A stretch of 64,000 bases of DNA from Semisulcospira habei (GCA_036245525.1 BTPG01000007.1:123105375-123169374), one strand, 5' to 3'. Positions 50,987-61,939 are shown, numbered from the stretch's first letter. Notes: generated by a model from the sequence alone, not told the origin. A program made the numbers and translations.

Positions 50987-51071
50987 CCTGGCCAACCCTG
51001 GCTGTCTCCCTCGATTCGCTACCGCTTATCAGCGGTAGCGAAACGGCGGAGACAACCAGGGTGGGCCAGGC
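50987..51071. mobile_element. FB-K foldback
   Basis: CCTGGCCAACCCTGGCTGTC pairs with GACAACCAGGGTGGGCCAGG, and TTCGCTACCGCT with AGCGGTAGCGAA. Single copy. Confidence 0.92.
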
Positions 51072-51293
51072 CGTGCACTTACGCCCCCATGAAATATGAC
51101 TTTTCACTTTACAGGGGGTAAAGTGGTTTGAGCTCAAATATAACTTGGAATTGAAGCGGGAGGGGGAAGGGAGGGTCACAGGTTAACATCGTGACAGGTC
51201 AGTGTCCTATTTATAATTATCGTGACACCGTGATCCGTGAACATCCGTCATTGGCCAAAAAAAAAAAAAAAAAAAAAAAAGCTGCCGTGTGAA

Positions 51294-51392
51294 GGCAAAA
51301 GGCAGCAAGTCCATTTTTGTGAAAGGCGACATTTTCATTGTATTACGAGCAAATCTCGCTTTTCACAAAACATTGACTGATTGTCTTTTGCT
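51294..51392. mobile_element. FB-E foldback
   Basis: GGCAAAAGGCAGCAAGTCCA ... TGATTGTCTTTTGC, with GTGAAAGGCGACATTTTCAT and AAATCTCGCTTTTCAC. Confidence 0.88.
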
Positions 51393-52050
51393 TTAACAGG
51401 GGTGAAAAGTTGTGGGCATTGGGAGGTCCTGCCTCCAGCTGATGGAAACTTTTCCAAACCCGGCAACTGCTAACCAACTGTCTCTCTACATTGCAGAGAA
51501 GTTATTGCCTGGGACTAAAATAGCCCCTCCAAAAAGCAGCTAGGACTAGCGTTGGCCGGTGCTGGCTATTTATAATTACGTGCTCTCTCTCTTGGCTTGA
51601 CTTCGCGAACGAAGATAACACGACCCTACTAGCTTTCTCCTAGTTTTCGTGAATCGTGATTATAACCAAATATATTGAACATGACGCCATGACCATGAGC
51701 CCCCCCCCCCCTGCACCCCCCCTCTCGCCCAATGCCCACCCCACCCCCAACACAACCACCACACCCCAGCCTCCCATGTGTCCCCGAACCCCATCTCAAT
51801 TTTACACATCAACACTCCCCTTCACAAAACTGTGTATGCAGTCCACGTTCGGACGACGAATTTGTACATCTTCAGGCAATCACAGCACGCGTTTAACTTT
51901 TCGCATGCTTCTTTCTGGAGACACCTAGTCGTTTTCTGTGACTCTTCAAGCGTCCTCGCATTCACCGATGCAGTCCAAAGATGGATGGTTTTATCTTGAA
52001 CACAGTGTAAGCAAAACAAAACGGCCCCCAGTGCCCTACGCCGGCATCAG
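51393..52050. other. No gene recognised
   Basis: Unique-looking, with a C-rich patch near 51699-51780. Confidence 0.45.
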
Positions 52051-52669
52051 TTAACCCATTAAATCCCATTAAAAAAAATGCTTATTGCTCTACGAAGGTT
52101 GCACTGCAGATTAGGGGCGGTCCGTGGCGCCTGCCACCAATGGTAAAGGTGCAAGGTTCGATTCCGGGTTCCGGCGTCGGATTTTTCTCCTCTAGTAAGT
52201 GTCACCGTTAATTCGGGCGGACCGTCGGGGGTTCTTTCTCCGGGTACTCCGGCTCTTCCTCCCCCTTCACTTTGGTATCAGTTTCAGCCAACTTAATACA
52301 ATTTCGAATACAAAACGATTTCCAAATAACGTCACTACAGTAGCTCGCTTGAGCTTGCCCTTAGCACCACGTGAATGTTCTGTGTTTATGTACAGTGTGT
52401 GAATGAATGCGCATGATTCACGTGAGCGTGCTTGTTGGGTTCAGTTCGCGGCTACATTCTGCGCATTGAGATATATTATAAATATGAGAAATGCGCCATA
52501 TAAATACCATGTAATAAATAATAATTAGGAGATAGATCAACCATTTTAGTTCAAGGGCGGTGCCAGAATAGCTTGGCGCCTCAGGCGCCAAGCTATTCTG
52601 GGATCACCCTTGAACTATCATATTCAAATTTATTTCTTGCAATAAAATACTCAGGATGTCAAGGATTAA
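52051..52669. mobile_element. FB-B' foldback split by a SINE
   Basis: TTAACCCATTAAATCCCATT opens it. The element is interrupted at CTGCAG|ATTAGG, and resumes ATTAGGAGATAGATCAACCA with its hairpin (TTAGTTCAAGGGCGGTGCC ... ACCCTTGAACTATCATA) and AGGATGTCAAGGATTAA end. Confidence 0.92.
52116..52523 (+). mobile_element. tRNA-derived SINE, ~408 bp, with target-site duplication
   Basis: It starts GGCGGTCCGTGGCGCCTGCC and has a perfect pol III B box, GGTTCGATTCC, at 52155-52165. The A box region is poor. The body includes TTCTTTCTCCGGGTACTCCG, a motif I recognise from the body of other animal SINEs. The 3' end reads AAATGCGCCATATAAATACC then ATGTAATAAATAATA. ATTAGG at 52110-52115 and 52524-52529 is the duplicated target, inside an FB-B' element. 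Confidence 0.88.
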
Positions 52670-52794
52670 AGCCGACGTCGTCTCGTCTGAGAACCTTTGC
52701 CGCTCATCGAGACAAACAGGCAAAAAAAAAAAAAAAAAAAAAAAGGGGGGAGGGGGTGGGGGGTGGGGGTAAAACGGAAGTGTGCCCTAGGATA

Positions 52795-52884
52795 GCAAAA
52801 GACAGTAAGTCAATTTTTTGTGAAAAGCGATATTTTCATTGTAATACAATGAAAATCTCGCTTTTCACAAAACCGTCTTTCGTC
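52795..52884. mobile_element. FB-E foldback
   Basis: TTTTGTGAAAAGCGATATTT and TCATTGTAATACAATGA form a near-perfect hairpin with AAATCTCGCTTTTCACAAAA. The outer arms GCAAAAGACAG and CGTCTTTCGTCC are decayed. Confidence 0.92.
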
Positions 52885-52945
52885 CTCCCATGGCACATCT
52901 GCTGGCTGGTTCTAGATCATGCACGAATGTAGGTGGTCTGAGAAA

Positions 52946-53215
52946 TGACAAAATCCAGACAAAAAAGTGACTGCCAAGTGTGTAAAATGCAAATAACAAC
53001 CCAACGATAGAAACACGCTTAGAAAAAAACAGCTACAACAATCTATTATTATTTCAACTTTATAGTAAAATAAACATACAAGCAAGCATACAATTTGCAA
53101 CATATCATTTCGTGATGGGAACATGCAATATTAATAAATTGTACATGTGTTGCAACTGTCGTTTCTAAGCGTGTTTCTTTCTTCGTTGGGTTGTCCTCTG
53201 GGAAGTGACAGTATA
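52946..53215. mobile_element. FB-S foldback, copy 2
   Basis: AACAACCCAACGATAGAAAC then ACGCTTAGAAA on the left, and GTTTCTAAGCGTGTTTCTTT then CTTCGTTGGGTTGT on the right, with about 130 bases between. The left flank AAATCCAGACAAAAAAGTGA then CTGCCAAGTGTGTAAAATGC is shared with 15380-15425. Confidence 0.82.
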
Positions 53216-53334
53216 TGGATAGTTCTCATGATGACTCTTTGAAGCTTTCTGAAACTTTAAGTAATTCAGGCACTGTCCCTGAAGGTTCACACTAAACCTC
53301 TTCACAGCCGCGAAAAAGTCAACACGATCCACCT

Positions 53335-53500
53335 GCAAGAGACATAGATCCTCATGAGCCCCCGCTATCGCGGGGGCTCATGAGGATCTATGCCTCTTGC
53401 TGAGGCCAACTTGTATCCATGTTCCTTGGACGGTTGCGGTTTTTGGTTGTCGAATGAACGACGGATTCAGAAACAAAATGTGCGTCCGGTGGCCAGGATG
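53335..53500. mobile_element. FB-A core, near-perfect, plus right flank
   Basis: The 66-bp core at 53335-53400 (GCAAGAGACATAGATCCTCA / TGAGGATCTATGCCTCTTGC) has one G:T-type mismatch. The right flank has TATCCATGTTCCTTGGACGG, GTCGAATGAACGACGGATTC, AAACAAAATGTGCGTCCGGT and GGCCAGGATGGGACTAACC. Confidence 0.95.
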
Positions 53501-53503
53501 GGA

Positions 53504-53595
53504 CTAACCCTTTGGCTGTCGGTAGTGCTTTTTGTCGCCATGATTCCCGCAGGAATCATGGCGACAAAATGCGCTACCGATAGTCAAAGAGTTAA
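53504..53595. mobile_element. FB-F foldback, full length
   Basis: CTAACCCTTTGGCTGTCGGT opens it and ACCGATAGTCAAAGAGTTAA closes it. TTTTTGTCGCCATGATTCC pairs with GGAATCATGGCGACAAAA. It abuts the end of the preceding FB-A flank. Confidence 0.95.
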
Positions 53596-53615
53596 TGAAA
53601 CTCCGTTGTAGCTTA

Positions 53616-53813
53616 TCAACCCATTTAACACCAAAGTCGCATTTCCCACATTTTTAGGGACGTTACTTAACAAATATGTACCAGTTTCAGGAGACGTTCG
53701 ACCATGATAATTCAAGGGTAGCGCCATCAGGCGCCGAGCTCATCTGGCACTACCCTTGAATTATCATGGTCGATCCATCTCCTGATGTAGTGTATCGAGG
53801 CTAAACGGATTAA
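53616..53813. mobile_element. FB-B foldback, left arm shortened
   Basis: TCAACCCATTTAACACC opens it and GAGGCTAAACGGATTAA closes it. The left arm goes from AAGGGTAGCGCC straight to ATCAGGCGCC, about 20 bases short, while the right arm is intact. Confidence 0.9.
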
Positions 53814-54194
53814 TCCCAATGCGCAGAAGGCCACTGAGCCCCGAAGTGAAAAAATGGCGCCCGGTAGTTATGGGGAGGCAGTAAAAATAAAAAAAAATAA
53901 AAGAAAAATGAAAAAAAGAGTAACGACGGATCTACCCTGAAGAGTGTCACTTTTGTAACCTCGGGTCAACCTGTCGCGGGAGACCTTTTTATTTTGCCCG
54001 ATAACCTGTTGCGCATTGAGGTCTTAAGCCATCGGCATGTTGGTGTCATCAACCGAGGGTCAAGGCCACCACAACATCCTTCTCCGACAATGAGGCATTA
54101 CAGACGGTTTCCCGCGGGAATCTGAACGTCTGACGATGCATGTGACCGCCAATTTGGAACCAATCTGCCCGAGTTCCCACATAAGGGCAAGGAG

Positions 54195-54386
<192 letters not shown>

Positions 54387-54604
54387 GAACAACCCTACAT
54401 AAAATGATAATCACGACAAAAGAGGTTGTTGTTTGTCAAGACTCAGTTTTGCATATTCACAAAAATCATCATTGTTATTTTAACATTGGTATTGTCCCAC
54501 GAGTGGAAATGAACGATGCCTGTTAATCAGAAGTAGGTCGAAACTGTGCGTACTAAAAACCCGGACAGTTTGAACATGCGATATCGTTAGTCGTCAGTCG
54601 AAAC

Positions 54605-54770
<166 letters not shown>

Positions 54771-54825
54771 ACGTAAAACATTCGCCCACCCTCACACCCC
54801 CTCCCCTACCCCATCCATTGTCTCC

Positions 54826-55039
54826 TTAACCCATTCAGCCCTGACGCATTACAGCAAGAGATGGGTTGACCATGATAATTCAAGGGTAGTGCCAGATTAG
54901 CTTGGCGACTGTCGGCGTCAAACTAATCTGGCACTGCCCTTGAATTATCATGGTCGATCCATCTCCTGCAACTGGTGCATAGTCATTAGATGACGTCTCC
55001 GAAATTTGGGAAATACAGCCGTCGGGCTGAATGAGTTAA
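54826..55039. mobile_element. FB-B foldback, full length
   Basis: TTAACCCATTCAGCCCTGAC opens it and CGGGCTGAATGAGTTAA closes it. GGCGACTGTCGGCGTC centre. Confidence 0.95.
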
Positions 55040-55177
55040 CTGATGATTGTAACGAACTACGGACGAAAGGACAACATACGTGTATTACACTGTGAGACAA
55101 AAAAATTAATCTAGACGCAAAGATTTACAGGAATAAAAGTCCCACTCGGCGAACAAATCAAGTCATCAACATGATCA

Positions 55178-55234
55178 GCAAGAGAAATAGATTCTCATGA
55201 GCTCTTGGGGCTAATGAAAACCTATGATTCTTGC
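55178..55234. mobile_element. FB-A core, centre deleted
   Basis: GCAAGAGAAATAGATTCTCA, TGAGCTCTTGGGGCTAATGA, then AAACCTATGATTCTTGC. Confidence 0.8.
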
Positions 55235-55610
55235 TGGTCAAGAGGGGTTCCATTCCTCAGTCAGAATTAGAAGGAGCGTTTGATTGCATGATGACATTTC
55301 AGCGTACGTCTGCACGTGCATTGAGCGAGACCATCACGCGCACATCCGGGCCTCACTTGCGCTCATCCGGGCACCGCTTACGCGAGGATTTGCGCAAGAT
55401 CCTTCGGTCCAGCGGGACGGGTATTTGTGACGTAACTGAAGACGACTGTTTGGATTCAATCAGATTCAGAACACGGGTAGCGATCAGCGAGATGTTTGCC
55501 CAAGCGAGGAAAGTTGCATTGGATGAACGTGTGCCTCGCAATGAGTCATATTTTAGACTTAATCCCAGGTGAATGCCTCCGTGTGAGGGTGTAAATGGGG
55601 GCTAATCTAT
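55235..55610 (+). other. Unassigned 113-codon open frame
   Basis: An open frame from 55231 to the stop at 55572 is Arg/Ser-rich (HLRSSGHRLREDLRKILRSS). It starts inside the FB-A right arm, so its ATG is not original. I do not recognise it. It could be the remains of a transposon protein or chance. Confidence 0.25.
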
Positions 55611-55614
55611 GCGA

Positions 55615-55681
55615 GCAAGAGGCAAAAATTATCATAAGCCCCTGCGACTGCATGGGGCTTATGTGAATCTATGCCTCTTGC
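55615..55681. mobile_element. FB-A foldback core
   Basis: GCAAGAGGCAAAAATTATCA ... TGTGAATCTATGCCTCTTGC, with CATAAGCCCCTGCGACTGCA and TGGGGCTTATG. The ATAAG/CTTAT change is mirrored. Confidence 0.9.
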
Positions 55682-55684
55682 ACA

Positions 55685-56090
55685 TGGGAGAGGCTAGGGT
55701 GTAACAGCTTCAGTGCTTTTTAATGATCGAATGCCTCACAAAAATCACCTAAAACGTCAGCTTGCTAGCACTTTCTAAGCACATAAACAGGCTTTTGTAC
55801 CTAAAAAGTGATGAAATTCTCGCCTGTGAGTGTTATACTATTAGTGTGAGTATCAATATGCAACTCTTTTCAGAACGCACACGACAGAAAAGGTGACTTT
55901 ACTAAAACATAAAACGAAGGTGAGAAAAAGGAGAGAGGTTGAAAAACTGCAAAACAACATCGACAACAACAAGAGAAACGGCAACAACCCGCGAAGCTAA
56001 AAATGTGCCGCTTTGTGCCGGATTTTGGACCCTAAGGACATACATGCAAACACACAATCATAGGGCCTATATCAGTGTACAACTGAATTG
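55685..56090. other. No feature recognised
   Basis: AT-rich unique-looking sequence. Confidence 0.5.
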
Positions 56091-56097
56091 AGTTACG

Positions 56098-56303
56098 TTA
56101 ACCTGTTCAGGACATCAGACTGTTTCTGCAGTCTTCCTTATTTCGGCCCAAAAATCCCTACCTGCCGCAGGAACGTTGATTTAAAGGGGTAACAGCAAGA
56201 GGCATAGATCCTCATGAGCCCCCGCAACTGCGGGGGCTCATGAGGATCTATACCTCTTGCAGTTGGGTGGCGTTCAAGTTTTCTCGGCCCTTAACGGGTT
56301 AAA
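56098..56303. mobile_element. FB-A element, full length with TTAA ends
   Basis: TTAACCTGTTCAGGACATC opens it and GGCCCTTAACGGGTTAA closes it. The core at 56195-56260 is nearly perfect (GCAAGAGGCATAGATCCTCA / TGAGGATCTATACCTCTTGC). Confidence 0.85.
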
Positions 56304-56613
56304 ACTACCTCTGTTTTGGCCATTTTTTCGGGACAGGGTTTGTGGGCCACCCTGTTTGCTTTTCTCTCTCCGCTATTGTTTCCTCGCACTAATTTCCATA
56401 TTGGAAACACGGAAAACCATTGTGCTTTGATTTCGGACCACAAATAGATCGATCGGCGCTCGTGTCGTTTACGTGAATTGTGCACTGACATGGAACCCCC
56501 ACCTTTTGATATTTTTTTCAAAGTGATTGCATTATATAACAAGAGTCTGCAGTGAGAGTGGGCAGCGCACACTACGGGGGATTGCTAAATGTTTGCTCAA
56601 GGCTGAGTCCGGT

Positions 56614-56710
56614 GAGCGAAACGCCGTCAGGCCGAAATAGGCCGCAGTCGGTCCGCGCACGTGCGTGCGCGGACCGACTGCGGCCCACTTTGGCCTGATG
56701 TCGTTTTGCT
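56614..56710. mobile_element. FB-C foldback
   Basis: GCGAAACGCCGTCAGGCCGA pairs with GGCCTGATGTCGTTTTGC. GCAGTCGGTCCGCGCACGTG pairs perfectly with CGTGCGCGGACCGACTGC, and the GGTCCG / CGGACC change from the usual GGCCCG is mirrored. Confidence 0.95.
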
Positions 56711-56879
56711 AACTAGGAGTGCTTTGGTATTGAATTGGTTTACGCTGTGGGCAACAGTCACTGAGCGTTCCAGCCTGAGCATTGCAGAAAGTACGGTGCG
56801 CGGCAACGCACACTGAAGGAGATTGGCCAGTAAGAGGTTGCCGTGAGGCGAAGAATAAATGACCAATTGTAATGAGACT

Positions 56880-57160
56880 TCATGAATTTCGCTATAATTT
56901 TAATGTGTACGTAATGTAATTCATGCATGCATTCTTTTATTGTTTCTGTTACTTATACGATAATGGACGTGTAAAACATTCATTTGAGAGCGTGCGTGTG
57001 CACAGATGAGCTAATGTTTCACATGTTGATTGTTGCATTATTCCTCCATAACCAGATAGGACCGAAAGAAATCCGAATAAAATCTTGAAAATATTGCCTG
57101 TGCTCAGGTCGGGTTCATTATTCACGCTCCAGTCAGCCCATCAGAAGTCTTCCCAGAGTT
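56880..57160. other. No feature recognised
   Basis: AT-rich unique-looking sequence. Confidence 0.5.
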
Positions 57161-57166
57161 CCCTCT

Positions 57167-57293
57167 CAGGGTAGTGCCAATCTGGCTCTGCCCTCGAATT
57201 ATCATGGTCTATCCATCTCCTGCAACTGGTGCATAGTCATTAGATGACGCCTCAATAATTTGGGAAATACGGCCGTCGGGCTGAATGAGTTAA
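57167..57293. mobile_element. FB-B remnant, hairpin collapsed
   Basis: TCAGGGTAGTGCCAATCTGG then CTCTGCCCTCGAATTATCAT. The arms around the loop are deleted, and the right sub-terminal part and CTGAATGAGTTAA are intact. Confidence 0.85.
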
Positions 57294-57545
57294 TGACATG
57301 TGATCTCTAATAAGGTTGTTCGCTCAAAACAGGTTCCGCTGGATCTATCGAGGTGGAAAAGACAGCGAGAGCCGTAGAGAAGCGACGCGATTGCAGATGA
57401 AGTGAGCCTGCTGATGCTATGAACACAGAACTGCTTTTCAAGTACACGTTACCTCTTCAGTCAGTACACTTGACTCCGTGTGCACCGGGCTCATGCACCG
57501 AGAAATACCTTCACCTGGTTCTGTTAGTCGTGCCCATGTCAGAAT

Positions 57546-57552
<7 letters not shown>

Positions 57553-57617
<65 letters not shown>

Positions 57618-57720
57618 CGGGCCTGTGTGTGTGGATGTGTAAGGGTGTGTGTGTGTGCGTGTGCGTGTGTGTGTGTGAGTGTGTATGCGCGCACTCACAC
57701 GCGCGTATACGCACGCGATC
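57553..57720. repeat. (GT)n microsatellite
   Basis: Pure (GT)n to about 57616, then GT/GC mixed. Confidence 0.95.
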
Positions 57721-57724
57721 ATAT

Positions 57725-58130
57725 GTTTATATGGCCTGATCATGCGCAAAAGTGTGTTTCGGTTTCCGCGGCTGTAAACTTCCATTTTTCTTCTTATAAA
57801 GAAAGGTGAAACTTAATGCTAACATTTTTTTTAAATTTTATATAGATTTTTGTCTCGTTTCTATTGCATGCCTATGCACATACCTTTATGAATAAAGAAA
57901 CAGCTGAATGATTAAAAAACAACAACTGGACAACATTCATCCGTATGTTCTTCGCTGGTCTTTCCTCACTGGGAAAAACTCCACTGCAAATACAAAACAC
58001 TTACAAACAGACGCCGCCAATTTTACAAATGTCAGGCGACAAAAATAGGTTACGGCTGAAGCACAAATCGAATTCTTTCCCTTCCAATGGCACATTTGTT
58101 ACTCGTCCGCTGGACACTATATAACAATCG
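57725..58130. other. No feature recognised
   Basis: AT-rich unique-looking sequence. Confidence 0.5.
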
Positions 58131-58135
58131 GTGGG

Positions 58136-58247
58136 GATGGACATGCATAAATAGCTAAAGGGTAGTGCCAGATTGGCTTGGCGCCTGTAGGCGCCAAGCT
58201 AATCCGGCGCGTCCTTTTAGCTATCCCAGTCGGTCCATCTCCGCCAG
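58136..58247. mobile_element. FB-B foldback, AGCTAAAGGG variant
   Basis: ATAGCTAAAGGGTAGTGCCA pairs with GCGCGTCCTTTTAGCTAT. The usual ATAATTCAAGGG is replaced by ATAGCTAAAGGG, and the opposite arm follows. Confidence 0.85.
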
Positions 58248-58588
58248 ATGACGTTAGACGTTTAAAAAGTGAACGGAATTAAAGGGAAGCACGCACCTTT
58301 CTTTTCGTCTCGATTCACTTCAATCATAAACTTCAGTGTGTCAAGGCGCCAAGTTATTCAAAGAGCACACTCGAGCAGGCTATCGCTGTCGATCTATCGC
58401 TGGTCGCTGGCGCCGGCTGGTTTTGAGATAGTCGACTGAATTAAGGAAGCAGGCACCTTTTCCCTGTCCCGCTTCACTTTAATCATAAACTTGTGTCTGT
58501 GCTAAAGCTCTTCTTTGTGAACCGCTAGGAATCATGTCAGTGGCACCATCATACATAATTATATATATATATATGGATAGTAATAAAG

Positions 58589-58628
58589 CCACCAAGAAGC
58601 GTAGATCCTCATGAGCCCCCGCATCTGC
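58589..58628. mobile_element. FB-A half core
   Basis: CCAAGAAGCGTAGATCCTCA then TGAGCCCCCGCATCTGCG. The right arm is replaced by unrelated sequence ending GAATGGGTTAAAA. Confidence 0.75.
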
Positions 58629-58846
58629 GTGCCGGTGTCGCTGACTGTGCTCCGGCTTCGAATGGGTTAAAAATGCATTCACGCTTAACTTCTATTCGGA
58701 CATGCATCATTTTACTGCTGTTTACACACCTGAGGGGTTACGCAAACCCGGGCCTATAGAATAGAAAGTGTTCAATGCATTGTGTGTCGATCGCGTTGAG
58801 AGTCTTGCTTAATGAGGCATATGGGCGTGCCTTATGGTCAAAGAAG

Positions 58847-58925
58847 ATAACTCATTCGAGACGTGCCGCCTCCGGATACGCGGCATAAGCCGCGTATCCA
58901 AAGGCGACACGTCTCGAATGAGTTA
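58847..58925. mobile_element. FB-D foldback, full length
   Basis: ATAACTCATTCGAGACGTGC pairs with CACGTCTCGAATGAGTTAC. Centre GGATACGCGGCATAAGCCGC. Confidence 0.94.
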
Positions 58926-58934
58926 CAGATAATT

Positions 58935-59120
58935 GGTTGGTTAGTTTGGGGCTTAACGTCCACGGCACCGAAGTGACAATGGACGGCCCTAACGGGCGGG
59001 TTACGGGGAACATGGACAACTACTCCCTGTGGAATATGACCTGAACAATTATCAATTCAGGCGCATTGCAAATGTCTAGTTTTTGGTAAAGTAGAAAACA
59101 GCGCACGCATCTGACACAAT
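58935..59120 (+). repeat. Dispersed repeat T, copy 2
   Basis: GGGGCTTAACGTCCACGGCA, AATGGACGGCCCTAACGG, GACCTGAAC and TCAGGCGCATTGCAAATG match 27125-27320 in order. Confidence 0.7.
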
Positions 59121-59601
59121 ACATAATATTTTTTTTAAAAATTATTATTATTTACACAATACATGAATAAAAAGGGCAGACAAACAAGCCATGTATCGCA
59201 TGTTTGTATGCCCTGTTAATTCACCGATTGTTTCACATCCGTGCATTCTTTTCACCTACTTCTCTTTTGCGGAAATCATTTCCTGGCACGATTTTGTATT
59301 CAAGTTCCGCAAACGGCCAGGACTCTTTATCAGTATCAGAGACATGGCGTGTGGCCACTGACAGTGTCGGTATTAAACAATCCAAGAAACAAAACCAAGA
59401 AAAAAACCAAACAAACGCCTCATGAAGTTCCATCATAATGAACGTTAAAAGGGCCTTAATTATATCATCGGTAATCACAGATTTCCTGGCATCGTTGGAG
59501 AAGTGGTGTACATACTTTGTACACCTATCCATTCACACGGCGCGGGTGGAAGAGATAACTTAACCCATCCCCTGCCACAAGACAGCAACCGCCAGCCAGC
59601 T

Positions 59602-59667
59602 GCAAGAGGCATAGATCCACATGAGCCCCCGTGTTCGCGGGGGCTCATGCGGATCTATGTCTCTTGC
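59602..59667. mobile_element. FB-A foldback core
   Basis: GCAAGAGGCATAGATCCACA pairs with TGCGGATCTATGTCTCTTGC. TTAACCCATCCCCTGCC lies 40 bases to the left. Confidence 0.93.
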
Positions 59668-59745
59668 TGGCCCTTTAATATCTGCGTCACTTAAAATAGA
59701 AACGGTTATCGGACTTTCAGTCTTTTTATAGTTTCAAAAATCACG

Positions 59746-59803
59746 TTAACCCTTTACACGTGCTGTGAGGCAATACCTTTAGCTGCAAGCACAAGAGGGT
59801 TAA
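59746..59803. mobile_element. Short TTAA-ended element
   Basis: TTAACCCTTTACACGTGC opens it and GCAAGCACAAGAGGGTTAA closes it, 58 bp in all. Confidence 0.6.
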
Positions 59804-59845
59804 CCCCTTTACTACCGGTGGTCGCAGATTGTGTTTATGATATCT

Positions 59846-60064
59846 TTAACCCAATCAGCCCTGACGCACTACAGCAGGAGATGGGTCGACCGTGATAATT
59901 CAAGGGTAGTGCCAGATTAGCTTGGCGCCTGTCGGCGCCAAGATAATCTGGCACTGCCCTTGAATTATCACGGTCGATCCATCTCCTGCAACAGGCGCAT
60001 AGTCGTTATAATTTATGACGCCTCTAAAATGTGGGAAATACGTGCGTCGGGCTGAATGAGTTAA
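59846..60064. mobile_element. FB-B foldback, full length
   Basis: TTAACCCAATCAGCCCTGAC opens it and CGGGCTGAATGAGTTAA closes it. The outer hairpin GGTCGACCGTGATAATTCAA and TTGAATTATCACGGTCGATC shows a mirrored CATG to CGTG change. Confidence 0.96.
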
Positions 60065-60142
60065 CTCAAAGCCAACGAATCCCAGATGTCCAAGGAGTAT
60101 AGAGACATGAAAGCCGACAAAAGTGGTGCAGCAAGAGAGTCA

Positions 60143-60225
60143 GCAAGAGGTAAAGATCCTCATAAGCCCCCCCCCCCCCCCCCCCGCAAAAAGGGGGGCG
60201 GCTCATGATGATCTGTGTCTCTTGC
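60143..60225. mobile_element. FB-A core with C-run
   Basis: GCAAGAGGTAAAGATCCTCA then TAAGCC and a run of about 20 C, then AAAAAGGGGGGCGGCTCATG, ATGATCTGTGTCTCTTGC. Confidence 0.85.
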
Positions 60226-60437
60226 ATTGAGTTCGTGCTCACTGTTTCTCGGCGGTGGAGGGGTTAATGACCTCTGACAGCGAAAGTGTCGAGGGTGATA
60301 ACCGCTAAAGGTGATTTCGCGTACGCCGGGAAAAATTAAATCAAGACACAGCTTCCGCCCTTTGCGGTGTTTGTGACAATAAATAAAGACACAACGGATG
60401 TTGCAGCAAACCTTAATCGGTCGACCCGCTCACACCA

Positions 60438-60652
60438 TTAACCCCATCGCTGTCGAGAAAATCTGAACACGTTCCAACTGCACGAAAGATCCTCTTGATC
60501 CCCTGCACTTGCGGGTGCTCACGAGGATCTACGCCTCTCACTGACATCACTTTGTATGCACGTTTCATGGATGGTGGAGTTCTTAGTCGCTGACTCAGTA
60601 CCAAAGCTTTCAAAAATCAAAATCTGCGATCACTGGCAGTCAATGGGGAAAA
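60438..60652. mobile_element. FB-A element, nearly full length
   Basis: TTAACCCCATCGCTGTCGAG opens it. The core at 60479-60541 is CACGAAAGATCCTCTTGATC ... CGAGGATCTACGCCTCTCACTG. The right flank GCACGTTTCATGGATGGTGG and AAAATCTGCGATCACTGGCA ends GTCAATGGGGAAAA. Confidence 0.8.
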
Positions 60653-60704
60653 AAAAAACCCTGCTCTGCCTGGGTGATGAACACAGATGTAACCGAGAGT
60701 CTGA

Positions 60705-60821
60705 GGCAAGTTGCATGAGTGAGCTTAGTCCTGCGCCAGCTACTAAGCAAGGTGCTCCGCTTTAGCGGAGCACCTTGCTTAGTGGCTGGCGCAGGTCTGA
60801 GCTCACTCATGCAACTCGCCC
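60705..60821. mobile_element. FB-H foldback, copy 2
   Basis: GCAAGTTGCATGAGTGAGCT pairs with AGCTCACTCATGCAACTCGC. CTACTAAGCAAGGTGCTCCG pairs with CGGAGCACCTTGCTTAGTGG, around CTTTAG. Longer and cleaner than copy 1. Confidence 0.96.
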
Positions 60822-60824
60822 CTA

Positions 60825-61210
60825 GACAATAAACTTGTTGAGAAACGCCGTGTTGGAAATTAAGCCTCAAAGCTAACAAAGAACAACCCTTCACGTTTCA
60901 TAGATCAGACGACAAGCACATCAGGCACCACTCTCCAGGTATCGCAGCAGAACCATCTCTGACGAAATAACAATGGTCATAAATAAATAGACGATTTTTT
61001 TCCCCCAGCCTGTGAACACTTAGCTTTGGGAGTGAAAAAGAATAATGTTCCATTACCGGACTGTAGCTATTATTGGGAGGTCTTAAAGGCGAACCGTGAT
61101 TATGCCTTTTGAGAAAATATTGTGGGTCTTCCTGTTACATTAGCTAAAATTGGCTAAATGGATCAACTCAGCATGGTAAAAGCTTAAACATGAACAATAA
61201 TATAAAAATA
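60825..61210. other. No feature recognised
   Basis: AT-rich unique-looking sequence. Confidence 0.5.
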
Positions 61211-61213
61211 ATG

Positions 61214-61231
61214 ATAATAGTAATACACGCA

Positions 61232-61296
<65 letters not shown>
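61214..61296. repeat. (ATA)n microsatellite
   Basis: About 27 ATA units. Confidence 0.97.
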
Positions 61297-61300
<4 letters not shown>

Positions 61301-61454
61301 TATAGTACATTTTGGACATATGAAATCGCCTGTTATAAGCGATAGAAAATGTCTTCCGGTCTCTGAAACAGTGTTGTCCGTCGTGCTCAATGAGCAATGT
61401 GTATTAGCAGTTCCAAGTTCTAGCTCAGCTGAGTCGTATAGTAGTAAGTACGAT

Positions 61455-61800
61455 GTTCCAAATCCATACACATGTTTTTCTTTTAAAGACAATCGAAAAC
61501 TGGACGAAGTTGCCTGTTGCGTTCATAGCAATTGTCGTCTGCCGGTTCTAGTACTGCAAAATAGGCGGAAGATCCATACATATGTCTGTCTTTTAACGGC
61601 AACCGAAAACTGGACAAAGTTGCCAGTTACGTTCGTAGCCATTAGTCGTCTGCTGGTTCTAACATTTAAAGATATATGTCTGTCTTTTAGATACACATGT
61701 CTGTCTTTTAACGAAAACCCAAAACTGGACTAAGCCGTTGCCAGTTACGTTGATAGCCAATTGTCGTCTGCCAGTTCTAGTAGGCGGAAGCTGTTCGGTA
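61455..61800 (+). repeat. Minisatellite, three ~110-bp units
   Basis: Units begin at about 61467, 61577 and 61692 with TACA(C/T)ATGT(C/T)T, followed by CTTTTAA, ACTGGAC(A/G)AAGT, TTGCC(A/T)GTTACGTT and GTCGTCTGC(C/T)GGTTCTA. The 137-codon frame across it reflects the repeat (PV-LVLQNRR / LLVLTFKD). Confidence 0.88.
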
Positions 61801-61939
61801 GGTTCTAGTGTTTTCTGGGCCACTGTCCCACACACAGGCAATCAGAAAAGATCATGCACGGTAAATGTCCCACGCTAGCCAAAGCAAACACTCGCTTTGT
61901 CGGGGAAATAGGTTTGGATAATGGGCGGCAAAAGCGAAG

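Noticed and set aside
51656..52019. Proline-rich frame
   Set aside because: It comes from a C-rich patch. No conserved domain or splice context.
55231..55572. 113-codon plus-strand frame, Arg/Ser-rich
   Set aside because: Its start lies inside an FB-A arm and I do not recognise the product. Listed only as an unassigned frame.
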